Below, one piece after another: positions 13,154-23,278 of a stretch of DNA of 35,086 nucleotides. This DNA is from Limnohabitans sp. 2KL-51. Lineage in GTDB: Bacteria > Pseudomonadota > Gammaproteobacteria > Burkholderiales > Burkholderiaceae_C. A program made the translations under genes and the position numbers. The stretch is from contig NZ_NESJ01000030.1 of assembly GCF_003063645.1 (NCBI RefSeq), forward strand, positions 1-35,086, in the 5' to 3' direction. The notes beneath the pieces were generated by a model. It saw only the letters and a program-made list of their open reading frames with translations, searched no databases and was not told where the DNA came from. Each line of letters opens with the position of its first letter. Within the stretch, counting starts at the first letter, position 1.

Positions 13154-14956
13154 TTACTTTTTCGGCTCGGTGGCCATCAAAGCTTTGAGCGCGTCGTCGT
13201 CTGACTTCTGGCTGTTTTCGTCTTCGGCAGACTCATCAGGCTTGAGCGTGTCATCGGCGCCTGGCTCACCCGCATTGGAAGAGCTTTCCAGCTGCATCAT
13301 CACTTCGTTGGCGTCGAGCTTGGTGCCCTCGTCCATCCCGCCCGTGACCAAGCCGGGATAAATGATAACCACAGCCACCATGATCAACTGAAGAACAATG
13401 AAAGCGATCGAGCCTTTGTAAATCTCTGTGGTCTTGACCGATGGAATCAAAGCCCCGGTCACGCGGTCTTTGTAATCGTTCTTGGGAGCCACGCTGCGCA
13501 AATAAAACAGTGCGAAGCCAAAAGGCGGCGTCAAGAAAGACGTTTGCAAGTTCATGGCAATGATCACACCAAACCAGATCATGGCCTGATCAGCAGTCAT
13601 ACCGGGGACCATACCAGGCAGGATCTTTTCTGCCACAGGAGCAAGGATCGGGATCACGATGAAGGCGATTTCAAAGAAGTCAATGAAACAACCCAAGATG
13701 AATATCAAGAGGTTGACGACGATCAAGAAACCAATCGCACCGCCAGGCATGTTGGTGAACAAGTGCTCCACCCAAATGTGGCCATCGGCTGCATTGAATG
13801 TGAAACTGAACACGGTCGAACCGATCAGAATGAACAGCACAAACGAAGCCAACTTGGCTGTGCTGTCGAGCGCCTGACGCGTTAAGTCCATGGAAAACTT
13901 GCGCTTGACCACGGCCAGCACCACGGCCCCCAAAGCCCCCATGGCACCACCTTCAGTAGGTGTGGCCACACCGAGGAAAATGGTTCCCAGCACCAAGAAA
14001 ATCAAAATCAGCGGCGGCATCAACACAAAGGTCACTTGCTCTGCCAATTTGGAAAGCAAGCCCATTTTGGTGACACGGTTGATGATGGACAGGGCCAAAC
14101 CGGTCAATGAAGCCACTGTCATCGACATGATGATGATTTCGTCACCTGCCGCAGGCTGAGTGCGTCCAGTCATACCGCCAATGACCTGGTCGTGAATCTG
14201 CGCCCAGCCATAGCCGATCAAGGCACACAGGCCCAACAACACCAGCAGCGAACGGTGACCCGATGCGCCATTGTCTTCGCGGTAAATGCGAGCTTCTGGT
14301 GGCAAGGCGGGCACCATGTTGGGCTTGACCAGCGCCACCACCACAATGAACAAAATGTACAAACCGACCAGCAACAAACCGGGTATCAAGGCACCCGCAT
14401 ACATGTCGCCCACCGAACGGCCCAACTGGTCGGCCAGCACAATCAGCACCAGGGAGGGGGGAATGGCTTGCGCCAACGTGCCTGAGGCGGTGATGGTGCC
14501 CGTCGCAATGGTTCGGCTGTAACCGTAACGCAGCATGATGGGCAATGAAATCAAACCCATCGAAATCACAGCAGCCGCCACCACACCCGTGGTCGCGGCC
14601 AACAAGGCACCGACCAAAATGACCGCAATGGCGACACCGCCACGCACGGGACCAAAAACCTGACCGACGGTTTCGAGCAGGTCTTCGGCCATGCCCGAGC
14701 GTTCAAGAATAATGCCCATGAAGGTGAAAAACGGAATTGCCAGCAACGTGTCGTTTTGCATGATCCCAAAGATCCGCAGTGGCAAGGCCTGGAACAAAGT
14801 TGCGGGGAACAAACCCGCTTCCATGCCGATAAATCCAAAACTCAAGCCGCATGCGGCCAGAGCAAACGCCACCGGAAAGCCTGTCAGCAAAAAAACGAAC
14901 AGTCCGATGAACATGAGTGGCACAAATTGTTGTGCGAGAAACGAGGCTTCCATCAA
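13154..14956 (-). CDS. dctM: TRAP transporter large permease (DctM)
   Basis: The 600-aa membrane protein belongs to the TRAP large permease (DctM) family. It has many hydrophobic segments, starts FVPLMFIGLFVFLLTGFPVAF, and carries GxxTPTEGGAMGALGA (TRAP signature) in the second half. It is longer than the usual 430 aa because of an insert around residues 215-290 and an acidic, probably cytoplasmic, C-terminal tail (about 530-600) rich in Asp, Glu and Lys. It uses the sodium gradient with DctQ and DctP to import an organic acid. It overlaps dctQ by 4 bp. Confidence 0.93.
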   Translation of the reverse strand: MMEASFLAQQFVPLMFIGLFVFLLTGFPVAFALAACGLSFGFIGMEAGLFPATLFQALPLRIFGIMQNDTLLAIPFFTFMGIILERSGMAEDLLETVGQVFGPVRGGVAIAVILVGALLAATTGVVAAAVISMGLISLPIMLRYGYSRTIATGTITASGTLAQAIPPSLVLIVLADQLGRSVGDMYAGALIPGLLLVGLYILFIVVVALVKPNMVPALPPEARIYREDNGASGHRSLLVLLGLCALIGYGWAQIHDQVIGGMTGRTQPAAGDEIIIMSMTVASLTGLALSIINRVTKMGLLSKLAEQVTFVLMPPLILIFLVLGTIFLGVATPTEGGAMGALGAVVLAVVKRKFSMDLTRQALDSTAKLASFVLFILIGSTVFSFTFNAADGHIWVEHLFTNMPGGAIGFLIVVNLLIFILGCFIDFFEIAFIVIPILAPVAEKILPGMVPGMTADQAMIWFGVIIAMNLQTSFLTPPFGFALFYLRSVAPKNDYKDRVTGALIPSVKTTEIYKGSIAFIVLQLIMVAVVIIYPGLVTGGMDEGTKLDANEVMMQLESSSNAGEPGADDTLKPDESAEDENSQKSDDDALKALMATEPKK

Positions 14957-15561
14957 CGGTCTCCCTGAGGTTGTGCCATTTTTTCGAGCTCAGCGGCGCG
15001 CTTTTGATCGTCCGAGAGTGCATCTTCCGTAGACAACACATCGGGGCCCTGACCTTGCAAAAATGCCCATCGCTTGACCATCTCCGACAGGCCTTGCAGC
15101 TGCAACAAGAAAAAGCCCAGAGGAATCAAGGCGTATGCGGGCCAACGAATCAAGCCACCCGCGTTTTGAGACATTTCGCCGCTCACCAAAGCCTGCACAA
15201 ACAAGGGCCAAGACAAGTAAATGGAAATCATGCAAAAGGGCGTCAAAACCAAAGCAAAGCCCCAAAAGTCAATCCAGTTGCGAGTGCGATCGGTCAGTCG
15301 GCTGGAAATGAAATCAATCCGCACATGCGAATTGCGCAGCAAGCCGTAACCGGCACCCAGCAAGAAAACGCCAGCAAACAGGTACCACTGAATTTCGAGC
15401 AAGGAGTTGGAACTCATGTCGAACATCTTGCGCACAATCGCATTGCCCGCACTGATGGCGGTGGTCAACAAAATCAACCAGCCGGTGAATTTGCCCACTC
15501 TCAGATTGAGGGCATCAATCCAACGGGAACATAAAAGTAAAGAGCCCATTGGCATCTCCAT
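14953..15561 (-). CDS. dctQ: TRAP transporter small permease (DctQ)
   Basis: The 202-aa protein has four hydrophobic segments and the DctQ pattern EIQWYLFAGVFLLGAGYGLLRNSHVRIDF around residues 75-105. The C-terminus is charged. It lies between dctP and dctM: the terminator at 15669-15702 separates it from dctP, while the ATGA overlap couples it to dctM. The start at 15561 gives a short extra N-terminus; internal ATG codons a few residues later are possible. Confidence 0.9.
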   Translation of the reverse strand: MEMPMGSLLLCSRWIDALNLRVGKFTGWLILLTTAISAGNAIVRKMFDMSSNSLLEIQWYLFAGVFLLGAGYGLLRNSHVRIDFISSRLTDRTRNWIDFWGFALVLTPFCMISIYLSWPLFVQALVSGEMSQNAGGLIRWPAYALIPLGFFLLQLQGLSEMVKRWAFLQGQGPDVLSTEDALSDDQKRAAELEKMAQPQGDR

Positions 15562-15668
15562 GGTTTGAATCAGGCGCGATTTTAAGTCGAGGTCAAGCTT
15601 GCCAAGACTGAGGTAAAGAGCAAGGTGGCTTGAAATTTACCCACATGGGATCAAGCTTTTTTCAATCA

Positions 15669-15702
15669 ACAAAAAACCCCACCCTTTTGACGGGATGGGG
15701 TT
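15669..15702 (-). terminator. Terminator after dctP
   Basis: On the minus strand AACCCCATCCC and GGGTGGGGTT form a stem followed by a T run. It sits between dctP and dctQ, so partial readthrough would give more binding protein than permease, a usual arrangement for binding-protein-dependent transporters. Confidence 0.8.
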
Positions 15703-15750
15703 GTAAGCATGGGTCCGGAAAGAATCAAAAGATTCCACCGAAGGCCAAAA

Positions 15751-16833
15751 TTACAGCTTGGCGCTTTGCATGAAGCTGTCGAAACGCGCTTCAGTGAAAC
15801 GGAACCACAGGTTGGACTCGGCACGGAACTTGGAGTAGTCGTCGTAGATTTTTTTCCAGCCAGGATTCTTGGCCGACAACTCGCTGTACAGCGCCATCGA
15901 TTCCTTGAAGGCGGCGTCCATTACGGGCTTGGGGAATGCCACCAGCTTGGTTTTGTTGGCCACCAATTGCTTCAAGGCGCCTGGATTGCGCGCATCGTAC
16001 TTGGCTTGCATTTCCGTGTGCGCATACGCAGCAGCGCACTCGACAATCGCTTTGTACTCGGGCGACAGGGTGTCATAGGCCTTTTGGTTGATGTACAGGT
16101 CCAACTGAGGACCACCTTCCCACCAGCCTGGGTAGTGGTAGAAAGGCGCCACTTTGAAGAAGCCCAGCTTCTGGTCGTCGTATGGACCCACCCACTCGGC
16201 GGCATCGATCGTGCCTTTTTCCAGGGCTTGGTAAATTTCGCCGCCAGGAATGTTCTGAGGAACACCACCCAAACGCTCGATCACTTTGCCAGCAAAGCCG
16301 CCCACGCGGAATTTCAAGCCTTTGTAATCGTTGACGGTCTTGATTTCCTTGCGGAACCAGCCGCCCATCTGAGCGCCTGTGTTGCCCATGGGGAAGCTCA
16401 TGATGTCGTACTGCTTGTAGAACTCGCGCATCAGCTTCAAGCCATTGCCGTCATACATCCAAGCCGACATTTGGCGGCTGTTCAAGCCGAAGGGGATCGC
16501 GCAGCCCAGTGCGAATGTTTCGTCTTTGCCAAAGTAGTAGTAAGGGGCAGTGTGGGCCATTTCCACGGTGCCGTTTTTCACCGCATCCACGATGCCGGGC
16601 ATGGGGACCAACTCACCAGCAGCATGCACTGAAATTTCAAATTTTCCACCAGTCAATTCCTTGACTTTCTTGGAAAAGGTTTCAGCAGCGCCATAGATGG
16701 TGTCCAAGGCCTTGGGGAAACCCGAAGTCAGACGCCAGCGTAAGTTCGTTTGCGCGTGAACCAAGGCAGGCGCGGCACCAGCGGCCAGCACGCCAGCCAA
16801 ACCAGTGTTTTTGATGACGGAACGACGATCCAT
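15751..16833 (-). CDS. dctP: TRAP transporter solute-binding protein, TakP-like
   Basis: The 360-aa binding protein has a twin-arginine signal (DRRSVIKNTGLAGVLAAGAAPALVHAQ). The core motifs FRVGGFAGKVIERLGGVPQNIPGGEIYQALEKG and DAAEWVGPYDDQKLGFFKVA resemble TakP of Rhodobacter, which binds pyruvate and other 2-oxo acids with a cation. The conserved arginine in the FRVGG stretch (about residue 185) is the carboxylate-binding residue of DctP proteins. It delivers substrate to DctQM. A 2-oxoacid or related monocarboxylate substrate is the best guess from similarity; it cannot be proved from sequence. Confidence 0.9.
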   Translation of the reverse strand: MDRRSVIKNTGLAGVLAAGAAPALVHAQTNLRWRLTSGFPKALDTIYGAAETFSKKVKELTGGKFEISVHAAGELVPMPGIVDAVKNGTVEMAHTAPYYYFGKDETFALGCAIPFGLNSRQMSAWMYDGNGLKLMREFYKQYDIMSFPMGNTGAQMGGWFRKEIKTVNDYKGLKFRVGGFAGKVIERLGGVPQNIPGGEIYQALEKGTIDAAEWVGPYDDQKLGFFKVAPFYHYPGWWEGGPQLDLYINQKAYDTLSPEYKAIVECAAAYAHTEMQAKYDARNPGALKQLVANKTKLVAFPKPVMDAAFKESMALYSELSAKNPGWKKIYDDYSKFRAESNLWFRFTEARFDSFMQSAKL

Positions 16834-17025
16834 GAATGGACTCCTATTGAAAAATTAAAGACACACCCGGGACACCCGGGCATTGACTCTCAAGTCGAAG
16901 CATATTGTAGGAAGCTGCAGAACTTCCAAAGACAGGGGTTTACCCTTCTAATCGGGATTAAAATTCAAGAAAGTTGAAATAACAGCAAAAAATTAAAAAC
17001 TTTTCAAGACCTTTTTGAATTGAAT

Positions 17026-18873
17026 TCAATCGGACCAACGCTGCCGTATGGCGTTCTCTATGCCCACCGCATCCAGCCCTTGTAAAGCCAACAATTTAGC
17101 CGGGTCGCCATGCTCGATGAAGACATCGGGCAAGCCCAGTTGCAACACCGAGCGCTGCAGGTTCAACTGCTGCAGGGCCTCGGCCACCGCGCTGCCCGCA
17201 CCGCCCATGACGCAACCTTCTTCTACCGTGACCAAGCGCTCGTGACTTTGCGCAATTTGCGCCAGCAATTCGACGTCCAGCGGCTTGACCCAACGCATGT
17301 TGACCACTGTGGCGTTGAGCTTTTCAGCCGCCTCCAGTGCGGGCGCCAGCAGGGTGCCAAAGGCCAAAATGGCGATTTTTTCGCCCTGGCGGCGCACTTC
17401 GCCTTTGCCAAAGGGCAAGGTGTCCAAGTCGCGGCCGGGCTCGGTGCCCACGCCCGCCCCGCGCGGGTAGCGCACCGACACCGGGTGGTTTTGCGCGTAA
17501 GCGGTGCTCAGCAGCTGGCGGCATTCGCGCTCGTCGGCCGGGCAAGCCAGGCTCATGTTGGGGATGCAGCGCATGTAGGCGATGTCATAAGCCCCCGCGT
17601 GGGTGGCCCCGTCTGCCCCCACCAGACCGGCCCGGTCAATCGCGAACACCACCGGCAGGTTTTGCAGCGCCACGTCATGGATCAACTGGTCGTAGCCGCG
17701 CTGCAAAAAGGTGGAGTAAATCGCCAGGACAGGTTTGAGGCCCTCGCAGGCCAAGCCGGCGGCAAAGGTCACAGCGTGCTGCTCGGCGATGCCCACGTCG
17801 TAATAACGCTTGGGAAAGCGCTGGTGAAACGCCACCATGCCCGAGCCCTCGCGCATGGCGGGCGTGATGCCGACCAGGCGCATGTCTTTCTCGGCCATGT
17901 CGCACAGCCACTGACCAAACACCTGGGTGAAAGTCGTTTTGGCAGGCGTGGTCGCAGGCACCAGGCCCACACTCGGGTCGAACTTTCCGGGGCCATGGTA
18001 GGCCACCGGGTCGGCTTCGGCCTTGTCGTAGCCTTGGCCTTTTTTGGTGACCACATGCAAAAACTGCGGGCCGCTCAAGTTTTTGATGTTCTCCAGCGTC
18101 GGGATCAGCGACTCCAGATCGTGTCCGTCGATGGGGCCGATGTAGTTGAAGCCGAATTTCTCGAACAGCGTGGCGGGCACCACCATGCCTTTGGCGGTTT
18201 CTTCCAAGCGCTTGGCCAGCTCAAACAAGGGCGGCGCATTTTTCAGCACATTCTTGGCCCCGGCCTTGGCGGCCGTGTAAAAGCGCCCGCTCATCAATTG
18301 GGCAAGGTAACGGTTGAGCGCGCCCACGGGCGGGCTGATCGACATGTCGTTGTCGTTCAGGATCACCAGCAGTTTGCACTCTTCCACGCCCGCGTTGTTC
18401 AGGGCCTCAAAGGCCATGCCAGCGGTCATGGCGCCGTCCCCAATCACCGCGATTGAGTGGCGCGACTCGCCTTTTTGGCGGGCCGCCACGGCCATGCCCA
18501 GTGCGGCCGAAATGCTGGTGGACGAGTGCGCCGTGCCAAAGGTGTCGTACTCACTCTCCTCGCGGCGCGGAAAGCCCGACAAGCCGTCGAACTGGCGCAG
18601 CGTGGGCATGCGTTCGCGCCGCCCGGTCAAGATTTTGTGCGGGTAAGTTTGGTGACCCACGTCCCAGACGATGCGGTCTTCGGGGGTGTTGAACACATAG
18701 TGCAAAGCCACCGTCAACTCCACCGTGCCCAGGTTGGAGCTCAAGTGCCCGCCGGTTTTGGACACGTTGTCCAGGACGCATTGGCGCAACTCGTGGGCCA
18801 ATTGGGGCAAGTCGCTGCGTTGAAGGCGGCGCAGATCGGTCGGAGAGTCGATGATTTTGAGCAATTCGGTCAT
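17026..18873 (-). CDS. dxs: 1-deoxy-D-xylulose-5-phosphate synthase
   Basis: The 615-aa enzyme condenses pyruvate and glyceraldehyde 3-phosphate to DXP, the first step of the MEP isoprenoid pathway, and its product feeds thiamine and pyridoxal synthesis as well. The thiamine diphosphate motif GDGAMTAG...NDNDMSI is at about 153-184. [19 protein letters not shown] at the start and [18 protein letters not shown] in the second half are diagnostic. It starts 1 bp after ispA ends, so the two share a transcript. Confidence 0.97.
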   Translation of the reverse strand: MTELLKIIDSPTDLRRLQRSDLPQLAHELRQCVLDNVSKTGGHLSSNLGTVELTVALHYVFNTPEDRIVWDVGHQTYPHKILTGRRERMPTLRQFDGLSGFPRREESEYDTFGTAHSSTSISAALGMAVAARQKGESRHSIAVIGDGAMTAGMAFEALNNAGVEECKLLVILNDNDMSISPPVGALNRYLAQLMSGRFYTAAKAGAKNVLKNAPPLFELAKRLEETAKGMVVPATLFEKFGFNYIGPIDGHDLESLIPTLENIKNLSGPQFLHVVTKKGQGYDKAEADPVAYHGPGKFDPSVGLVPATTPAKTTFTQVFGQWLCDMAEKDMRLVGITPAMREGSGMVAFHQRFPKRYYDVGIAEQHAVTFAAGLACEGLKPVLAIYSTFLQRGYDQLIHDVALQNLPVVFAIDRAGLVGADGATHAGAYDIAYMRCIPNMSLACPADERECRQLLSTAYAQNHPVSVRYPRGAGVGTEPGRDLDTLPFGKGEVRRQGEKIAILAFGTLLAPALEAAEKLNATVVNMRWVKPLDVELLAQIAQSHERLVTVEEGCVMGGAGSAVAEALQQLNLQRSVLQLGLPDVFIEHGDPAKLLALQGLDAVGIENAIRQRWSD

Positions 18874-18874
18874 T

Positions 18875-19780
18875 TCAATTGTTTCTATTGACCACCATGG
18901 AGGTCAGGGCACGCAAAGCGGCCAAACCGGTCTCAGGCAAGCCGGTGTCATCCAGTGCCTGCATGGCCTGAGCGGCCAAAGTGTCGGCATAGGCTTTGGC
19001 TGCGTCCAGCCCCATCAGGGCCACATAGGTCGGTTTGTCGGCGGCTTCATCCTTGCCCGCCGTTTTGCCCAGGGTGGCCGAATCGGCGGTCACGTCCAGC
19101 ACATCGTCTACCACCTGAAAGGCCAGGCCCAGGGCCTCGCCAAAGCGCTGGAGCGCCGCTTGCACCGGGGCTGAAACACCCGGCACGCAGGCCGCGCCCA
19201 TTTGCACGCTGCACAAAAGCAGCGCCCCGGTTTTGAGGCGGTGCATCTGGCGCAGTTGGTCCTCCGTCAAGCGCTGACCCACGCTGGCCAGGTCAATCGC
19301 TTGGCCCCCAGCCATGCCTTGGTAGCCCGAAGCCCGGGCCAGCAAGCCCACGCAGGCCGCTTGTTCCGCAGCGCTGACGCTGGCGTCTTGGGGGGTCAGG
19401 ATTTCAAAAGCCAGGGTCTGCAAAGCGTCACCCGCCAGCAGGGCTTGCGCCTCGCCAAACTGCACATGCACTGTGGGTTTGCCGCGCCGCAAAACATCGT
19501 TGTCCATGCAGGGCATGTCGTCGTGTACCAATGAATACGCGTGGATCAATTCAATGGCGCAAGAAGCATTGAGAGCGGCCGAGCCGCTTGAGGCACCGCC
19601 CACGGCCTCGGCAGTGGCCAGCACCAGCAAGGGCCGCAAGCGCTTGCCGCCGTCCAACACGGCATAGCGCATGGCCTCGCCCAAAGCGGCGGGTGAATGG
19701 GCCTCAATGCCTTCTGACAAGGCATGCTCAACACGCTCGAGGTGCGGCTGCATCCATGCTTTGAGGTCCAACGGGCTCAT
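18875..19780 (-). CDS. ispA: Polyprenyl (farnesyl/geranyl) diphosphate synthase
   Basis: The 301-aa enzyme carries the first aspartate-rich motif (DDMPCMDND), [10 protein letters not shown] and the second aspartate motif (DDVLD). It builds geranyl and farnesyl diphosphate from IPP and DMAPP. ATG 19780 overlaps the xseB stop as ATGA, which I prefer over the upstream ATG at 19792. Together with dxs it joins the start and end of the short isoprenoid route in one operon, as in many proteobacteria. Confidence 0.95.
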   Translation of the reverse strand: MSPLDLKAWMQPHLERVEHALSEGIEAHSPAALGEAMRYAVLDGGKRLRPLLVLATAEAVGGASSGSAALNASCAIELIHAYSLVHDDMPCMDNDVLRRGKPTVHVQFGEAQALLAGDALQTLAFEILTPQDASVSAAEQAACVGLLARASGYQGMAGGQAIDLASVGQRLTEDQLRQMHRLKTGALLLCSVQMGAACVPGVSAPVQAALQRFGEALGLAFQVVDDVLDVTADSATLGKTAGKDEAADKPTYVALMGLDAAKAYADTLAAQAMQALDDTGLPETGLAALRALTSMVVNRNN

Positions 19781-20031
19781 GCGCCGCTCCAAGGTTTGAG
19801 TTGTCCGCCGTCCAACACCTGGATTTGGTCTTCGACGGCTTTGAGCTTGTCACGGCAAAAGCCAAGCAACACAGCGCCGCGCTGGTAACCCGTCAACAGT
19901 TGGTCCAGGGGCATTTGCCCCGACTCGAGCTGTCCCACCAATGTTTCGAGCTCCGACAAAGCCGCCTCATAAGTGGCAGGCACACTTGCTGCAACGGCAT
20001 CGGCGAGGTCAGGTTGAGCAGCCTTGGGCAT
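19777..20031 (-). CDS. xseB: Exodeoxyribonuclease VII small subunit
   Basis: The 84-aa protein has the XseB pattern [36 protein letters not shown]. It assembles in several copies on XseA to degrade single-stranded DNA. ATG 20031 is preceded by GGAAG at good spacing; a TTG at 20046 would add five residues but has no site. It is first in the xseB-ispA-dxs operon. Confidence 0.93.
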   Translation of the reverse strand: MPKAAQPDLADAVAASVPATYEAALSELETLVGQLESGQMPLDQLLTGYQRGAVLLGFCRDKLKAVEDQIQVLDGGQLKPWSGA

Positions 20032-20219
20032 GAAATCTTCCGGCAAAAAAAGTGATTTTAGGCTTTAAGACTGGACTTGGCTGACGGTTGGACAGTCCAA
20101 TCCACCAGCAGCAGGGTGTTGCGCCCTTAGCTTTGGCTCAGCATCGAGCGCAGGCTTTCCATTGGAATGGCCTTGTCAGCCCCTGTCGGCATTGCCCGGG
20201 GTTAGAATGACAACCCAGC

Positions 20220-20244
20220 GACAGGAAATCCCTGTCATTTTTTT
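20220..20244 (+). terminator. Hairpin with T run upstream of the Rieske gene
   Basis: GACAGG and CCTGTC form a 6-bp stem with a 5-base loop followed by ATTTTTTT. It lies in the 284-bp gap between the divergent xseB and Rieske oxygenase genes, about 70 bases before the latter, so it may act as a leader attenuator. The remaining gap shows no clear promoter to me. Confidence 0.5.
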
Positions 20245-20315
20245 GCGCCGTTTTCCATGAATACAGCGCTTTGTTCCTGCCCCTTCATAGGGGGAGTCTC
20301 TAGGTCAGGTCATCC

Positions 20316-21443
20316 ATGTCTGATTTAAGTCTTCAACTGCAGCAGGCCGCAAGCCAACTACCAGTTTCCACTTATTTCGAAGAAGCGCTGTTCCAGCGCG
20401 AATTGAACACGCTCTTCCGGCAAGGCCCCCGCTATGTAGGCCACCAGTTGGCGGTGCCCCACCCGGGCGACTACTACGCCCTGCCCCACGAGGCCGAAGG
20501 CCGTGCCTTGGTGCGTAACGCCCAAGGCGGTGTCGAGCTCGTCTCCAACGTGTGCCGCCACCGCCAGGCCGTGATGCTGAGCGGCCGAGGCAACCTGAAC
20601 ACCCAGCAAAAGGGAAGTGCAGGCGGCAACATCGTTTGCCCGCTCCACCGTTGGACGTATTCGCCCAATGGCCAGTTGCTGGGCGCGCCGCACTTTGCCC
20701 AAGACCCTTGCCTGAACCTGAACAACTACAAGTTGCAAGAGTGGAACGGCCTGCTGTTTGAAGACAACGGCCGCGACATCGCCACCGATCTGGCGGGCAT
20801 GGGCCCACGCTCACAACTGAGTTTCGACGGCTATGCCCTCGATCGCGTCGAGCTGCACGAGTGCAACTACAACTGGAAGACCTTCATCGAGGTCTATCTG
20901 GAGGACTACCACGTCGGCCCCTTCCACCCCGGGTTGGGCCAGTTCGTCACTTGCGATGACCTGAGCTGGGAGTTCAAGGAGCACTACTCGGTACAAACCG
21001 TGGGCGTGTCGGCCGGCTTTGGACAACCCGGCTCGGACACCTACAAAAAATGGCACGAGGTGCTGCTGAAGTACCGCAACGGCCAACTGCCCGAGCGCGG
21101 CGCGATCTGGCTGACCTACTACCCCCACATCATGGTCGAGTGGTACCCGCATGTGCTCACCGTCTCCACCCTGCACCCCATCAGCCCGACCAAGACGCTG
21201 AACATGGTGGAGTTTTACTACCCCGAAGAAATCGTGGCGTTTGAGCGCGAATTTGTCGAAGCCCAGCAGGCCGCCTACATGGAAACCTGCATCGAGGACG
21301 ACGAGATTGCCGAGCGCATGGACGCTGGCCGCAAAGCGCTGCTGGCACGCGGCGACAACGAAGTCGGCCCCTACCAAAGCCCTATGGAAGACGGCATGCA
21401 ACACTTCCACGAGTGGTACCGCCGACAGTTGAACGCCATCTGA
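20316..21443 (+). CDS. Rieske aromatic-ring-hydroxylating oxygenase, alpha subunit
   Basis: The 375-aa protein has a Rieske [2Fe-2S] domain with CRH (C80, H82) and CPLH (C108, H111). The catalytic domain follows with EDYHVGPFHPGL giving H199 and H204 as ligands of the mononuclear iron. The gene is alone, with no reductase, ferredoxin or beta subunit beside it, so it must use partners encoded elsewhere. This type also includes oxygenases acting on non-aromatic substrates; the substrate is not readable here. It is followed by a DMT transporter 13 bp downstream. Confidence 0.9.
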   Translation: MSDLSLQLQQAASQLPVSTYFEEALFQRELNTLFRQGPRYVGHQLAVPHPGDYYALPHEAEGRALVRNAQGGVELVSNVCRHRQAVMLSGRGNLNTQQKGSAGGNIVCPLHRWTYSPNGQLLGAPHFAQDPCLNLNNYKLQEWNGLLFEDNGRDIATDLAGMGPRSQLSFDGYALDRVELHECNYNWKTFIEVYLEDYHVGPFHPGLGQFVTCDDLSWEFKEHYSVQTVGVSAGFGQPGSDTYKKWHEVLLKYRNGQLPERGAIWLTYYPHIMVEWYPHVLTVSTLHPISPTKTLNMVEFYYPEEIVAFEREFVEAQQAAYMETCIEDDEIAERMDAGRKALLARGDNEVGPYQSPMEDGMQHFHEWYRRQLNAI

Positions 21444-21456
21444 ACCGAAGGCAAAG

Positions 21457-22344
21457 ATGCAAGCCTCCTGGATGATCCTGGCATCCTTGTTCTTCGCGAT
21501 GATGGGGGTTTGCGTCAAATTTGCATCGGCCCACTTTCACACCTTTGAGCTGGTTTTTTTCCGGGGCTTGATTGGCGTGATCTTCATGGCCAGCTTGTGC
21601 CGAATGCAGGGCGTCCCCTTGCGCACACCCATTCCCCTGATGCACGTCTGGCGCTCGGTGGTGGGCGTGACCTCGCTGGCGGCCTGGTTTTACGCCATTG
21701 GCTATTTGCCCCTGGCCACCGCCATGACACTCAATTACATGAGCAGCATCTGGTTGGCGGTATTTTTGGTGGGCGGCACTTTGGTCATGGGCAAACTGCA
21801 AGACGCGGCCCGGCAAGGGCCTATCGTGCTGACGGTGATCGCAGGTTTTGTCGGTGTCATCTTGCTGCTGCGCCCCACCATCGAACAAGACCAGTTGTTT
21901 GCGGGCATCGTCGGCGTGCTTTCGGGCCTGATCGCGGCTTTGGCTTACATCCAGGTGGCCGCTTTGGGACGACTGAACGAACCCGAAGCGCGCACTGTGT
22001 TTTATTTCTCCGTCGGCACCGCCGTGGTGGGCGCCGTGCTGATGCTGGTCACCGGCATGAGTCCCTGGGTGTGGCCCAGCGTGCTGTGGTTGCTGCCCAT
22101 TGGCGTGCTGGCCGCGCTGGGCCAGTTGTGCATGACCAACGCTTACAGCCGGGGATCGACCCTGGTGGTGGCTAACCTGCAATATTCGGGCATAGTATTT
22201 GGTGCCTTGTTTGGCCTGATCCTGTTTGACGACCACATCCCGCTTATGGGCTGGTTGGGCATGGCCCTCATCATGGCCAGCGGGATCGCCTCAACCGTGC
22301 TGCGCAACCGTACACTGCCCAGCGCCCCCGCTGAAGACCACTGA
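21457..22344 (+). CDS. EamA/DMT family transporter
   Basis: The 295-aa protein has about ten transmembrane segments in two EamA repeats, beginning ASWMILASLFFAMMGVCVKFA and ending LMGWLGMALIMASGIAST. DMT/EamA proteins export or import small metabolites. It starts 13 bp after the Rieske gene with a GAAGG site and is probably in the same operon. The substrate is unknown. Confidence 0.9.
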   Translation: MQASWMILASLFFAMMGVCVKFASAHFHTFELVFFRGLIGVIFMASLCRMQGVPLRTPIPLMHVWRSVVGVTSLAAWFYAIGYLPLATAMTLNYMSSIWLAVFLVGGTLVMGKLQDAARQGPIVLTVIAGFVGVILLLRPTIEQDQLFAGIVGVLSGLIAALAYIQVAALGRLNEPEARTVFYFSVGTAVVGAVLMLVTGMSPWVWPSVLWLLPIGVLAALGQLCMTNAYSRGSTLVVANLQYSGIVFGALFGLILFDDHIPLMGWLGMALIMASGIASTVLRNRTLPSAPAEDH

Positions 22345-22360
22345 AACTTGGAGACACACC

Positions 22361-23218
22361 ATGTACACCCTGCTGATCAACGCCCCCCAATTGCAAACCC
22401 TGCTGGCGCAAGGCACCCCCTGCGCCGTGTTGGACTGCAGTTTTGACCTGATGAAGCCCGAGCTGACCGATGGTTTTTTTACCAGCGAACGCATCTCAGC
22501 GGCCCTGCCCGCCCACATGGACAAGGACCTGAGCACGCACCAACCGGGGCAGGCCGTCAACGGCGGCCGTCACCCCTTGCCGCAGCGCGAGATCGTGGCG
22601 CAGTGGCTGGGGAGTCTAGGGGTGCACAACGGCATGCAGATCGTGGTGTATGACCGCAACAAAAGTCAATACTGCGGTCGTTTGTGGTGGATGCTCAAAT
22701 GGCTGGGGCATGAAGCCGTGGCCGTGCTCGACGGCGGCTTGCAGGCCTGGAAGGACGCGGGTGGAGCCACCGACTCGGGTCCCTTCACACCGCCTGCGCC
22801 TGTGGCATTTGAATTGAAAACACCGCTGCGCCAATTGGTGCTGACCGATGCCATCTCAGCCGCCTTGGGCCAAACCACTCAAACCGTGGTCGACGCCCGC
22901 GCCGGAGCCCGTTATCGGGGCGAAGTCGAACCGCTGGATCCCGTGGCAGGCCACATTCCAGGCGCACTCAACCGGCCTTTTGCCGAGAACTTCACCGAAG
23001 ACGGCCGTTTCAAAAGCCCCGAGTTGCTCAAAGCCGAATGGGACCGGGTACTCGCCGGCCGCCCTGCCAGCAGCGTGGTGCACCACTGCGGATCTGGCGT
23101 CACGGCTGTGCCCAATTTGATGGCGATGGAGTTGGCCGGTTTCGGCCCCACCGCGCTGTATGCCGGCAGCTGGAGCGAGTGGTGCCGCACGCCGGGCCTG
23201 CCCTGTGCCAAGGGCTGA
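22361..23218 (+). CDS. sseA: 3-mercaptopyruvate/thiosulfate sulfurtransferase
   Basis: The 285-aa protein has two rhodanese domains, with the active cysteine C243 in CGSGVTA. This loop is typical of mercaptopyruvate sulfurtransferases, whereas thiosulfate enzymes usually have CRKGVT. The first domain (about 5-135) is the inactive one. ATG 22361 follows GGAGA; the frame continues upstream into the EamA gene without similarity. It lies 16 bp after the EamA gene and precedes a REP element. Confidence 0.92.
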   Translation: MYTLLINAPQLQTLLAQGTPCAVLDCSFDLMKPELTDGFFTSERISAALPAHMDKDLSTHQPGQAVNGGRHPLPQREIVAQWLGSLGVHNGMQIVVYDRNKSQYCGRLWWMLKWLGHEAVAVLDGGLQAWKDAGGATDSGPFTPPAPVAFELKTPLRQLVLTDAISAALGQTTQTVVDARAGARYRGEVEPLDPVAGHIPGALNRPFAENFTEDGRFKSPELLKAEWDRVLAGRPASSVVHHCGSGVTAVPNLMAMELAGFGPTALYAGSWSEWCRTPGLPCAKG

Positions 23219-23222
23219 ATTT

Positions 23223-23263
23223 GTAGGAGCGCACCCCGTGCGCGATGGGCGTGGCACACGCCC
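23223..23263. repeat. GTAG-type REP element, single copy
   Basis: The element begins GTAGGAGCGCACCCCGTG and continues with a GGGCGTG/CACGCCC hairpin. It matches 25873-25914 with few differences and lies between the convergent sseA and ZIP genes, where its hairpins could act as a terminator. The GTAG head followed by a GC-rich palindrome is the mark of REPs mobilised by TnpA-REP (RAYT) transposases. Confidence 0.7.
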
Positions 23264-23278
23264 GTTTGAACAGCCGCG

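Noticed and set aside
17110..18456. 448-aa plus-strand open frame
   Set aside because: It is antisense to dxs, which has all family motifs.
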